A DNA stretch of 37,945 nt, from the NCBI GenBank assembly GCA_031285125.1, contig JAITWT010000124.1, forward strand, positions 1-37,945, read 5' to 3'. Of this stretch, positions 1 through 10,550 are shown one piece after another; position 1 is the first letter of the stretch, and each line of letters opens with the position of its first letter. The notes beneath the pieces are model-generated. The model worked only from the letters and a program-made list of their open reading frames with translations. It did no database searches and was not told the DNA's origin. The DNA comes from Burkholderiaceae bacterium. GTDB lineage: Bacteria > Pseudomonadota > Gammaproteobacteria > Burkholderiales > Burkholderiaceae_C. The position numbers and the translations under genes are program-made.

Positions 1-344
1 CGGGCGGCCAGCGCGTCGGCCAGCCGGTTGTTGCGGCGCGGCGGCGGCAGGCCGGCCTTGACCTTGGGCAGCAGCAGCGCGCGCAGTTTGTTTTCCCAAT
101 CCGGGTCGCGCCAGAAGGTGTCGAACGCTGCGTCGAACAGCGCGCGCTCGTCGGGCGCCGAGGTCAGCAAAGCGGCCAGCGCGGCGCGCACGTCATCGCG
201 GCGCGCCAGGTCGATCCAGCCGAGCGCGGTAAGCGCGTCAACCGCCTGCGCGGACGAAACCGGCATCCCCGCGCCGCGCAGCACGCGCACGAAGTGCACG
301 AGGTTGCGGGCGATGGGCGGGAGGGTGGCGTTGGGCATCGTCAT
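1..344 (-). CDS. Partial CDS (C-terminus off window), N-terminus of a probable vWA/CoxE-like protein
   Basis: Open minus-strand frame from ATG at 344 to the window edge: MTMPNATLPPIARNLVHFVRVLRGAGMPVSSAQAVDALTALGWIDLARRDDVRAALAALLTSAPDERALFDAAFDTFW..., resembling the N-terminus of CoxE-type VWA proteins. Confidence 0.6.
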   Translation of the reverse strand, partial: MTMPNATLPPIARNLVHFVRVLRGAGMPVSSAQAVDALTALGWIDLARRDDVRAALAALLTSAPDERALFDAAFDTFWRDPDWENKLRALLLPKVKAGLPPPRRNNRLADALAA

Positions 345-365
345 TTACGCTGCGGGCCCCTACCT

Positions 366-532
366 TAAGGAACCTCTGAACAACTCCCTCGCGGCGGTCG
401 CATCCCGTATTCGGGCGGTCTGCTTCGTTGCAAATGCTCGCGATACCACCGGGTATCGCTGCGCTTTGCGCCTTGCATTCCATCCCGAATCCGGGCGCGC
501 CCACGCGCGGGGAGTTGTTCAGAGGTTCCTTA
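366..532. repeat. Short terminal-inverted-repeat element E1 (A-type ends)
   Basis: TAAGGAACCTCTGAACAACTCCC at the left and its reverse complement GGGAGTTGTTCAGAGGTTCCTTA at the right (about 23 bp); central hairpin GCGATACC-ACCG-GGTATCGC. Confidence 0.85.
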
Positions 533-712
533 GAAGAGTTGCGTACATTTGTGGTTACGCTCTCAAATCATATAAACAAGGACTGTGGGATGGGTTGAGC
601 GTAGCGATACCCATAATTTACCAGTATCCCATAGTGAGTATCGCTTGCGTTCCACCTGCCCTACGCTTGCTAACGTGTGCCGGTTACTTCAGGCGTTAGG
701 TTCTCATCACAC

Positions 713-1795
713 ATGACAAACACCAGAGTCAACGAAATAGATTTGCTGCGATTTATTGCGGCGTTGTCAGTTGTTTTTTTTCACTATTCATTCAGGGGAT
801 ATGCGGCGGACAATATGTCTGTCATGCCATACCCGCTACTGGACTCCGTTTCAAAATATGGCTACCTCGGAGTTGAACTATTTTTCATGATTAGCGGATT
901 TGTGATCCTGATGACTGCAGCTAGCGGGAGCCTAAGAGGATTTGTTATTTCAAGGATTGTTCGGATTTATCCGGCATTCTGGGCATGCTGTACCATAACC
1001 TTTGCTGCAATTGTTATGTTTGGGGGGATGCGTTACTCAGCGTCCGTTCCCCAATATCTGATAAATATGACGATGCTGAGCGGCTTTTTAGGCGTGCCCT
1101 CAATTGATGGGGCCTACTGGTCGCTGTTTGTAGAGATAAAATTCTACGCACTTGTGGCTATTGTATTGATCAGTAGAAAAATTCATCGGATTGAACAAAT
1201 TGTTTTTATTTGGTTGGTGGTCTCGATAATTCTAGAGGTTATTCCCGTCCGCACGCTGCGCGACTTGCTGATTACTAATTATTCTGCCTTTTTTATTGCC
1301 GGCGCGACGTACTTCTTGATTTGGTCAAGAGGTTTGTCAATAATAAGGATTGCGATAGTAGTGGTTTCATGGGGGCTGGCGGTATTCCAGTCAATAAAGG
1401 AGTTGCGAGATTTTGAAAATCACTACCACACCGCTATGAGCGGCCAGGCTGTTGCCGTAATTATCACAATGTTTTTTATTGCAATGATGTTGGTTTCGTT
1501 GAGACGCACAGGGCCACTTGGGAAAAACCGCTGGCAGTTAGCCGGTGCTCTTACTTATCCTCTATACTTGCTTCATCAAAATATAGGATTTATTATTTTT
1601 AATGCTTGGTATCCCGTTGTTAATGCGCATTTGCTTTTTTGGGGTACAATAATTTCTGCTGTGGCTTTAGCGTACGCTGTGCATATCTTTGTTGAGAAGC
1701 GATTCTCTCTCCCCTTTAAAACTGCCTTGAGCGTATATGCAGATCGCGCACTGCGCCTAACAAGGCGTTCCAGCGGAAGCACTGAAGCGCCGTAG
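713..1795 (+). CDS. Acyltransferase family 3 (OafA/YrhL-like) membrane protein
   Basis: MTNTRVNEIDLLRFIAALSVVFFHYSFRGY... with FFMISGFVI and multiple TM segments; AT-rich relative to surroundings. Confidence 0.85.
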   Translation: MTNTRVNEIDLLRFIAALSVVFFHYSFRGYAADNMSVMPYPLLDSVSKYGYLGVELFFMISGFVILMTAASGSLRGFVISRIVRIYPAFWACCTITFAAIVMFGGMRYSASVPQYLINMTMLSGFLGVPSIDGAYWSLFVEIKFYALVAIVLISRKIHRIEQIVFIWLVVSIILEVIPVRTLRDLLITNYSAFFIAGATYFLIWSRGLSIIRIAIVVVSWGLAVFQSIKELRDFENHYHTAMSGQAVAVIITMFFIAMMLVSLRRTGPLGKNRWQLAGALTYPLYLLHQNIGFIIFNAWYPVVNAHLLFWGTIISAVALAYAVHIFVEKRFSLPFKTALSVYADRALRLTRRSSGSTEAP

Positions 1796-1831
1796 GATGG
1801 GTATCGCTTGCGCTCCACCTATCTACGCGGG

Positions 1832-2404
1832 CTATTTCGCCAGTGCACGCCGGAAATCTGGGTCATCGATCAAATTGGAGACCAATTTTTTGTAGAGGGC
1901 GCCGTATTGGTTCATTGCCGCAGGGATTGCTGCCGCGCCGTAGAACGATGATTCCCAACTCGCATTGGCCGCCAGTTTCTTGTCAAACACCACTTTGCCG
2001 CGGTCAGTCACGATAAAGCGCGCGGCCAAGCGGGCGGTGCCGGTACCGATGGCAGCGTCAACCTTGCTGTCGGTCAGTTGACCTTCAATGACGAAGCGCG
2101 ATACTGAATCGTATAGCCCTGCTGCGGTGAGTTCGGTGACCAGCGTGTCTTTCAGAAATTGCGACCAACGTCCCTTGGCAGGCGCCAGTGTGCTCCCCCG
2201 CAATCCGCCAAGCGTGGTGTCCATCGCGGAATTTTTGCCAGGAGCGAGTTTGAACGCACCGGCTTGCGCCGGGGAAAGATTGGCCATACGCAATTTTTCC
2301 ACCGTGGCAGGCGTAGGGCTTGTCGCGTCGAGTTGAACGTTTGCACAACCGGCAACAGCAAGCACGGCAAGCAATGGAATGCATCGAAGCGCAAGCCGGA
2401 TCAT
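1832..2404 (-). CDS. Putative lipoprotein, 190 aa
   Basis: Signal peptide with lipobox LAVLAVAGC; overlaps next ORF by 4 bp. Confidence 0.7.
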   Translation of the reverse strand: MIRLALRCIPLLAVLAVAGCANVQLDATSPTPATVEKLRMANLSPAQAGAFKLAPGKNSAMDTTLGGLRGSTLAPAKGRWSQFLKDTLVTELTAAGLYDSVSRFVIEGQLTDSKVDAAIGTGTARLAARFIVTDRGKVVFDKKLAANASWESSFYGAAAIPAAMNQYGALYKKLVSNLIDDPDFRRALAK

Positions 2405-2998
2405 GGGAATGCGGGATCCCGTGAAAGGTTATCCAAAGTACGGCTGATTAATTGACGGAGCATCGTGAAAACAGCCTCATCGGCACTTTCTTTCTTTTGT
2501 GCGCCAGAGGGTGGGCTGCCGGTGCCAATGCTGGTGTAGATCACATGCTTACCGCTATGTATCAGCGGCGCAGCGCCACGGCGTCCAGGCAGATAGCGAA
2601 GCGTACACGCGTACCCATCTCCTACGGTCTGGCCTGCAAGACCAAAGGTCAGGCCGGCAATAAAGCCCTTGCTGGCCGCGTCATCCGTCAGTGGCACGTT
2701 GTTGACCGTGATGGAGAGCAGCGCGCCATTATTCACCGGTGCGTCGCTCACTTTCGCGAACAGGCCGCTGGCGTTCAATTGGTCGGATACTTGGGTTTTT
2801 AGCAATTCCGTTGCCTTGGCATTTGCCACGCCTTTGGTCTGGAACTCCCAAATCAGTTGCACATCAGTGGGCGTGGCTGGTTTTTGGTATTGAGCAGCAG
2901 GCACTTCGGGAACATTGCCATCCACATAGAAAGCTGCACAACCGCCCAAGCCCGCCAATATCGCAGCCAGCACAAGCCCACGCAGTGCGCGATACATA
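2401..2998 (-). CDS. Putative lipoprotein (tandem with preceding one)
   Basis: MYRALRGLVLAAILAGLGGCAAFYVDG: signal peptide and lipobox; start chosen at the internal Met of ORF 2401..3009. Confidence 0.7.
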
Positions 2999-3054
2999 TC
3001 GGCAACCATGAATTTTTCTCCTCGTCTACAAACTGGAATGATACCGGTATTGAG

Positions 3055-3582
3055 TTACTCCGCCCGCATAGAGCACTTGAGGAAATCGCTTATTTGCTTA
3101 TCGGTGCATCGCAAGGCGAGCGCCAAGTCTTCATTGACGTAACCGAACTGGCGCTTGATCACCCGAAACGGATGTTCCACCTTGGCACGCACACGGGCCT
3201 TCAAGCGCTCAACCTGGTCGATCAGCGCACCCAGTTCTGTGCTCTTGTTCAACGCCTTGCGCGAACTTGGCCCGCGCGCGATATGCCAGGTCACGCCGGG
3301 TTTGGCGTCTTCGCGCTTGTGGGCGCCGCGATACCCGGAGTCGGCAAAGACCGTCTCCTCTTGACCGTGCAGCAGGGCGTTGGCCGCCACCACGTCGTTG
3401 ACGTTGGCCGCCGTAGCACGCACCGTATGCACCAGGCCAGATTGAGCGTCCACGCCAATGTGGGCCTTCATGCCGAAGTACCACTGATGGCCCTTCTTGG
3501 TCTGGTGCATCTGGGGGGCGCGTTGGCCCGACTTGTTCTTGGTCGGCCTCGCCGCCGAGATCAAGGTGGCATTGACGGCCTA
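3055..3582 (-). pseudogene. IS5-like transposase, C-terminal fragment
   Basis: ...VNATLISAARPTKNKSGQRAPQMHQTKKGHQWYFGMKAHIGVDAQSGLVHTVRATAANVNDV...VEHPFRVIKRQFGYV: DDE IS5-family pattern; N-terminal part absent, frame closed by TAG upstream of VNATLIS. Confidence 0.8.
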
Positions 3583-3610
3583 GATGCCCTATGTCTAGAA
3601 CCTCAGGCGT

Positions 3611-4768
3611 TCAACCGCTTTGCCGGAATGGCGAGCGCTGGCCGAGGTGATCGAGGTAATGCGCGATGTGCATGTCCTCGCGTGCCAGGAAGCGTTCGAC
3701 CGCGCCGGCAAAAGCCGGGTGCGCGAGCCAGTGCGCGCTGGTGGTGCGCACCGGCATCAGTGCGCGGGCCATTTTGTGCTCGCCTTGCGCGCCGCCTTCA
3801 AAACGGTGCACGCCGTGCGCGATGCACCATTGGAGCGGCTGGTAGTAGCACGCCTCGAAGTGCAGGCTGTCGACCCGCTCCAACGCGCCCCAGTAGCGGC
3901 CATAGGCGATGCTGGAGTCGGCGTTCAGGGCGATCAGGCTCGATGCGATCGGTTGTTGCGCGCGCTCGGCGATGAAAAGCAGCCAGGTCTGCGGCATCGC
4001 GTCGGCCACACGCTTGAAGAAGTCCCGCCTGAGGTAGGGCAGGTTACCGTGTTCGCAGTAGGTGCGTGCGTAGCAGCGGTAGAAAAAATTCCAATCGGCG
4101 GCGCTGATGGCGGCGCCCCGGACGCAACGGAAGCGCACACCCGCTTCCCGCACTTTGCGCCGTTCCTGGCGGATTTTTTTGCGCTTGTCTTGAGACAGGG
4201 CGGCCAGGAAGGCTTCGAAATCAGACCAGCCCGCATTGCGCCAATGAAACTGCACCGCGTGGCGCAGCATCAGCCCGGCGCCGGTGCAGGCGGGGAGGTC
4301 CTGGTCGGCGCAAAACAGCAGGTGCAGCGAGGGCAGTTTGTGCGCGCCGCACCATTGCACGAGGGTCCGTGCAAGCGCCGCGCGCGCCGCCGCGTCACGC
4401 GCCAGCAGGCGCGCGCCGGGCACGGGGGTGAAAGGCACCGCCACGAGCGCCTTGGGGTAGTAGTCCCATCCGTGCTCGGCGTAGGCCTGCGCCCAGGCCC
4501 CATCGAAAACGTATTCGCCATAGGAGTGCGTTTTCAGGTACAGCGGACAGCCGGCCTGAAGCTGTGCGCCGCGCCATAGCGTGATAAAGCGTGGCACCCA
4601 GCCCGTCGCCGGTGCGGCGCTGCCGCTGGTTTCGAGCGCGGCCAGGTACTCGTGGCGCATGAAAGGCGAGGGATCGCCCTGGGCCGCCAGCAGGGCGTTC
4701 CAATCGGCCGCGGGCACGTCCGCCACGGCGGGCAGAACCCGGATAGCATAATCAAGCGACTTAGACAC
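3611..4768 (-). CDS. GNAT/FemAB-like (DUF482, COG3146-like) protein
   Basis: VSKSLDYAIRVLPAVADVPAADWNALL...PFMRHEYLAALE...DKRKKIRQERRKV...FEGGAQGEHKMARALMPVRTTSAHWLAHPAF; GTG start at 4768 proposed because upstream codons fall in a repeat end. Confidence 0.75.
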   Translation of the reverse strand: MSKSLDYAIRVLPAVADVPAADWNALLAAQGDPSPFMRHEYLAALETSGSAAPATGWVPRFITLWRGAQLQAGCPLYLKTHSYGEYVFDGAWAQAYAEHGWDYYPKALVAVPFTPVPGARLLARDAAARAALARTLVQWCGAHKLPSLHLLFCADQDLPACTGAGLMLRHAVQFHWRNAGWSDFEAFLAALSQDKRKKIRQERRKVREAGVRFRCVRGAAISAADWNFFYRCYARTYCEHGNLPYLRRDFFKRVADAMPQTWLLFIAERAQQPIASSLIALNADSSIAYGRYWGALERVDSLHFEACYYQPLQWCIAHGVHRFEGGAQGEHKMARALMPVRTTSAHWLAHPAFAGAVERFLAREDMHIAHYLDHLGQRSPFRQSG

Positions 4769-4857
4769 GGCAGTTGAACGCTTGTCTTCCTTCATGTAGA
4801 GCTCCATGAAAACAGTCATTCATGGTTTGAGCAAGCCGCTTGCCCTTGCGGGGCTAA

Positions 4858-5019
4858 GAACCTGTTTACGATCCCGGCGCGTGCGTGCGGGCGCGGGCTT
4901 GGGCGGTCTGCGGCGTTGCAACCCTTGCCCATGGCACGCGCCATGGGCTGCGGCTTGCGCCTTGCAGCCCTTCCCCATCCGCCTCCCGCACACCTCACGC
5001 CAAGATCGTAAACAGGTTC
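4858..5019. repeat. Short terminal-inverted-repeat element E2 (B-type ends)
   Basis: GAACCTGTTTACGATC ... GATCGTAAACAGGTTC, flanked by TAA/TAA; central hairpin GCCCATGGC-ACGC-GCCATGGGC. Confidence 0.9.
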
Positions 5020-5088
5020 TAAGCACGGTGCGTTTGCCCGGGGCCGGGGTGAAGCAGGACATTGGGTTCTAGACTTTTTTCTTGATGT

Positions 5089-7163
<2,075 letters not shown>

Positions 7164-7249
7164 GGATCGCACCCCCAGGGTTTTGAGCGCGTTTTCGTGC
7201 GCGTTTGGGCGGCTCGCTCAGGCGCGCCGGGTTGGTGCGCGCCGTTTGA

Positions 7250-7290
7250 GATCGTAAACAGGTTCTTAGAACCTGTGTAACATGGGACGA
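7250..7290. repeat. Isolated B-type end abutting a variant end in opposite orientation
   Basis: GATCGTAAACAGGTTC-TTA-GAACCTGTGTAACATGGG; no matching partner found upstream of 7250. Confidence 0.6.
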
Positions 7291-7434
7291 CGCGTCCACG
7301 GCAAAGCCGCAAACCGCAGCCGTAGTCAAGCGCCATGACCCCATGTATACAACGCAACGCCGCCCGCTTGCGTGCGCAAGCGTGATTTCATGGTCCAAAA
7401 TTCAAGAGACACAAGAGACAGGACACCCCCGCAC

Positions 7435-7932
7435 GTGACTCGTATCGATTTCCACTTCAACGTCACCGACAAGGTGCATCACGTCTGCCGCCTGGTGCGT
7501 AAAGCGTTACACACAAGCACAGACGGTCAGACCCGGATGCTGATATTGGCCGATACGCCGGATCTGGATCGCATCGATGCTGCGCTTTGGCAAACGGCCC
7601 CCAGTGATTTTCTGGCCCACTGCCGCAGTGATGCCCCGGCCGCTGTGCGTGCGCGCTCGCCAGTCATTCTTGCGCCGCGTGCCGATGCCGATCTGCCGCC
7701 GTGTGACATCCTCGTGCACCTGGGCTGCTCCGGCGCTTCGGTGCCCGCAGGCTTCGAGCGTTTCATGCGCTTGTTCGAACTGGTTGGACGGGATCAAACC
7801 GACCGCGCCCCAGCGCGCGCGCGTTGGCGCCACTACAGCCGGCGCGGCTATGCAATCAGCCAAGTCGACCTGGCCGCGCCCCAGGCCGGGCCGTCTGGTC
7901 AAGCCGGTGCACCTGCAGGGGAATCGACGTGA
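7435..7932 (+). CDS. holC: DNA polymerase III subunit chi
   Basis: VTRIDFHFNVTDKVHHVCRLVRKAL...LADTPDLDRIDAALWQTAPSDFLAHC... typical HolC; GTG start proposed. Confidence 0.85.
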   Translation: MTRIDFHFNVTDKVHHVCRLVRKALHTSTDGQTRMLILADTPDLDRIDAALWQTAPSDFLAHCRSDAPAAVRARSPVILAPRADADLPPCDILVHLGCSGASVPAGFERFMRLFELVGRDQTDRAPARARWRHYSRRGYAISQVDLAAPQAGPSGQAGAPAGEST

Positions 7933-8411
7933 GCGCAACGCCCCCCCGCACACCGCCGAACGTCGTCCCGACCCTCACCGAGGTGGTTGATATAACACAA
8001 TATGATTCCGGCAATTCGGTACAGTCCTCTGCGCAATTGCAGCGCCTGCCCACGCTGACTGAAGTCGTCGATTCAACTCAAATCAACCCCCGTACTCCCG
8101 CCCCCCCCCTGGCAGCCCCGCCCACGCCGCCACCGCCTGCCCCGCCTTCTAATTCCCTACCCCCGCAGAGCGTTTTGACCTCGGCCTTGTGGCAGGAGCA
8201 AGTTGCCCGAATTCAGGAGGAGCTTGCGCGGCGCATTTTGCAACGCATTGATTTTCAGATTGATACGCAACTCAAGACGGCCATCCTGGCGGCCGTACAG
8301 CGTCAGATCGATGCAATGGCGCCAGAACTTTGCACTGAAATTGAAGCCGTTTTGCGTAATCTGATCGCACAGGCGTTAGAACGACAGCCGCCTGGAAAGT
8401 CAGAAAAATAG
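7929..8411 (+). CDS. DUF2486-like protein downstream of holC
   Basis: VSATPPRTPPNVVPTLTEVVDITQ...LPTLTEVVDSTQ...; proline-rich linker and C-terminal helical region; overlaps holC stop. Confidence 0.65.
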   Translation: MSATPPRTPPNVVPTLTEVVDITQYDSGNSVQSSAQLQRLPTLTEVVDSTQINPRTPAPPLAAPPTPPPPAPPSNSLPPQSVLTSALWQEQVARIQEELARRILQRIDFQIDTQLKTAILAAVQRQIDAMAPELCTEIEAVLRNLIAQALERQPPGKSEK

Positions 8412-8688
8412 GTTCCAAACAAAGGATTGATCTTTATAAAAAGAGAGTCTTTTGAACTATAAACAAAGCCAAATCAGCGCAATATAAATATAATTTTTAA
8501 TCCAAATTTTTGCTCAAAGAAATCAGAAGCAACAGGCACTATGACAATCGGATTATCTTCACAATTTTGGATTCATGCAGCACGTCAACGTTCACAAAAA
8601 CACCCCCCCTGATGCGACTTTGTGACAAATTTTTGACTTGATTGACAATATTTTCGTTTCATATTCCCCAATCGCCCTGATAATATAG

Positions 8689-8828
8689 GGGCCCCGCGCT
8701 AGATCGGGCGGGGCAACTTTAGTGGTGATGGGACAGTTTCATGGGGCTCGGGCGGCAGCAACGTTGCGTGGGTCATGCTTTCGGGACTCCGTCGCTTTCG
8801 TTTGATGTGTTTTATAGGAGTCCCTTCG
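8689..8828 (+). promoter_or_regulatory. Structured 5' leader of the RRM gene with SD-sequestering hairpin
   Basis: GCCCCGC...GCGGGGC hairpin followed by GGGACTCC (8783-8790) / GGAGTCCC (8817-8824); the latter contains the AGGAG Shine-Dalgarno. Confidence 0.6.
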
Positions 8829-9332
8829 ATGGGCAACAAACTGTACGTCGGCAATCTGCCTTACTCTGTGCGCGACGGTGATCTACAACAGGCATTCAGC
8901 CAATTCGGTGCCGTGACTAGCGCGAAAGTAATGATGGAGCGAGACACTGGCCGTTCCAAGGGTTTCGGTTTCGTTGAGATGGGCAGTGACGCTGAGGCGC
9001 AAGCAGCCATCAGTGGTATGAACGGTCAGCCCCTGGGCGGCCGCAGTCTGGTTGTCAATGAAGCGCGGCCGATGGAAGCGCGCCCGCCGCGCAATAACTA
9101 CGGCGGCGGCTATGGCGGCGGCGATGACAACCGGGGCGGCGGTGGCTATGGCGGTAACCGTGGCGGCGGCTATGGCGGTGGCAACCGCAGCGGCGGCTAT
9201 GGCGGCGGCGGTCGCAGTGAGGGCGGCTTCCGCAGCCCCTACGGCAGCGGCCCGCGCGGACGCGGCAATTTCGGTAGCAGCGGCGGTAACTACGGCGGCG
9301 GTAATAACAGCAGCGGCGGTAGCGAGTACTAA
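8829..9332 (+). CDS. Glycine-rich RRM RNA-binding protein
   Basis: MGNKLYVGNLPYSVRDGDLQQAFSQFGAVTSAKVMMERDTGRSKGFGFVEM: RNP1/RNP2 motifs; GGYGGG-rich C-terminus. Confidence 0.95.
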   Translation: MGNKLYVGNLPYSVRDGDLQQAFSQFGAVTSAKVMMERDTGRSKGFGFVEMGSDAEAQAAISGMNGQPLGGRSLVVNEARPMEARPPRNNYGGGYGGGDDNRGGGGYGGNRGGGYGGGNRSGGYGGGGRSEGGFRSPYGSGPRGRGNFGSSGGNYGGGNNSSGGSEY

Positions 9333-9359
9333 GCAGGTACTTGGGAGCCTCTGGCGGAT

Positions 9360-9375
9360 GGGGCTTCGCCCCTTT
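9360..9375 (+). terminator. Possible short terminator hairpin
   Basis: GGGGC-TTC-GCCCC-TTT shortly downstream of the RRM gene stop. Confidence 0.4.
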
Positions 9376-9706
9376 CTGGGTTGGGTGGTTTTGTTTGCAA
9401 GCGCCGCCATCCCGCGATCCGTCATCCATTTCTTTGAAGACCTGATCCGTCCAGGAAGCCGGTCAAGCTTGCTTGCATCCCTGTGGATTCAGGCTGTCGG
9501 TCGTTCTTGCGTCCTGGGTCGCCCACGTCTGGCGATATCCAACGCTCTTCACGCCAACCCATCTCGCGGGCCGCAGGCCCTTTGTAGATGAGGTCTAGAT
9601 GAGGTCTTCCGGCGCTCGCCCATCCCATGATGACTCTTGGGGTGGGCCGGTGTCCGGCAGTTCGGGATGTACCGGCTGCCTCGCATTTTGCTTGATAAGC
9701 ATTGAT

Positions 9707-9788
9707 TTTTCATAAATCACGACATTAAAAAAGTGACTTCTGTATTCAGCAAGCAAGGATGCTGAAACATTGTCATGATTTATGAAAA
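9707..9788. repeat. Nested inverted-repeat structure
   Basis: TTTTCATAAATCACGACA (9707-9724) pairs with TGTCATGATTTATGAAAA (9771-9788), one mismatch; inner TTCAGCA (9745-9751)/TGCTGAA (9760-9766). Confidence 0.75.
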
Positions 9789-9807
9789 TTACAAAAGAAT
9801 AAATACC

Positions 9808-9972
9808 CCTAAAAACGGCAGTTGAACGCGCTTGCCAGTGTCGCGCTCGACGCGCCGGGCAAGGAGAACGCTATAGCTCCAAAGGCGCCTGCGCCCCTTT
9901 GGACAGCGCAAACAGGCCCAGATCCCCCCGCCGGCAGGCGGCTTGTCAGCCGCTCAAACGCCGCTCCCAGGC
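9808..9972. repeat. Second-family inverted-repeat element F1
   Basis: CCTAAAAACGGCAGTTGAACGCGC at left, GCCGCTCAAACGCCGCTCCCAGG at right (diverged inverted copy). Confidence 0.5.
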
Positions 9973-9979
9973 TCCCTCA

Positions 9980-10140
9980 GAACCTGTTTACGATCTCAAA
10001 TGGCTCACGCAAAGGCCTTTTCGGGAGGGGATGCAAGGCGCAGCGCGCAGCCCGTAGCCCGGCTATGGGCCAGCGTTGCAACGCCGCAGACCGCCCGAAT
10101 ACGGGGTGCGACCGCCGCGAGGGAGTTGTTCAGAGGTTCC
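9980..10140. repeat. Chimeric short TIR element E4 (B-type left end, A-type right end)
   Basis: Left GAACCTGTTTACGATC, right GGGAGTTGTTCAGAGGTTCC; flanks TCA/TTA do not match; stem GCCCGTAGC-CCG-GCTATGGGC (one G-U). Confidence 0.85.
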
Positions 10141-10550
10141 TTAGCGCAGCCCATGCGAAAACTTAGCGAAGTTAGCGCGCGTGGATAGGGAGGCCAATTC
10201 TTTGGCCAGAGCGAAGTCGAGCGTGCCGCTTCGCAGGGTTTTTCCAAGGAAGACCGGTGAGCGGACGGCCCTTCGTACCCACTGCCCCCATCAATTGCCG
10301 AATATCAATGTGGGCAGACTGATCGAGGAGAACGCTACTTTCAGATTGCCGGAAATGGAAGTCGCAAGAGCATGCGTGATTTCGCCCGTTTATTCGCTGC
10401 AATAGCGCTCTCTCAGACTCTTCATCGCCTGAGATAACAAAAAATAAGTGATAGATTACTTGCTTTTATAGTTGTGCCAGCTTTGATGCTGGACAGCGGT
10501 GTCGACACATTACCCTGGAGGGAATTTCAACCACAATCAGGAGCAAGCTC

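Noticed and set aside
2085-2455. Multiple overlapping ORFs on both strands (for example 2088..2336 + and 2159..2455 +)
   Set aside because: Shadows of the lipoprotein genes in high-GC DNA; no start signals or recognisable domains.
2857-3975. Long plus-strand ORF of 372 aa
   Set aside because: Antisense of the IS5-like fragment and of the GNAT gene; arginine-rich low-quality protein.
3620-4579. 319-aa plus-strand ORF
   Set aside because: Fully antisense to the better-supported GNAT/FemAB-like gene.
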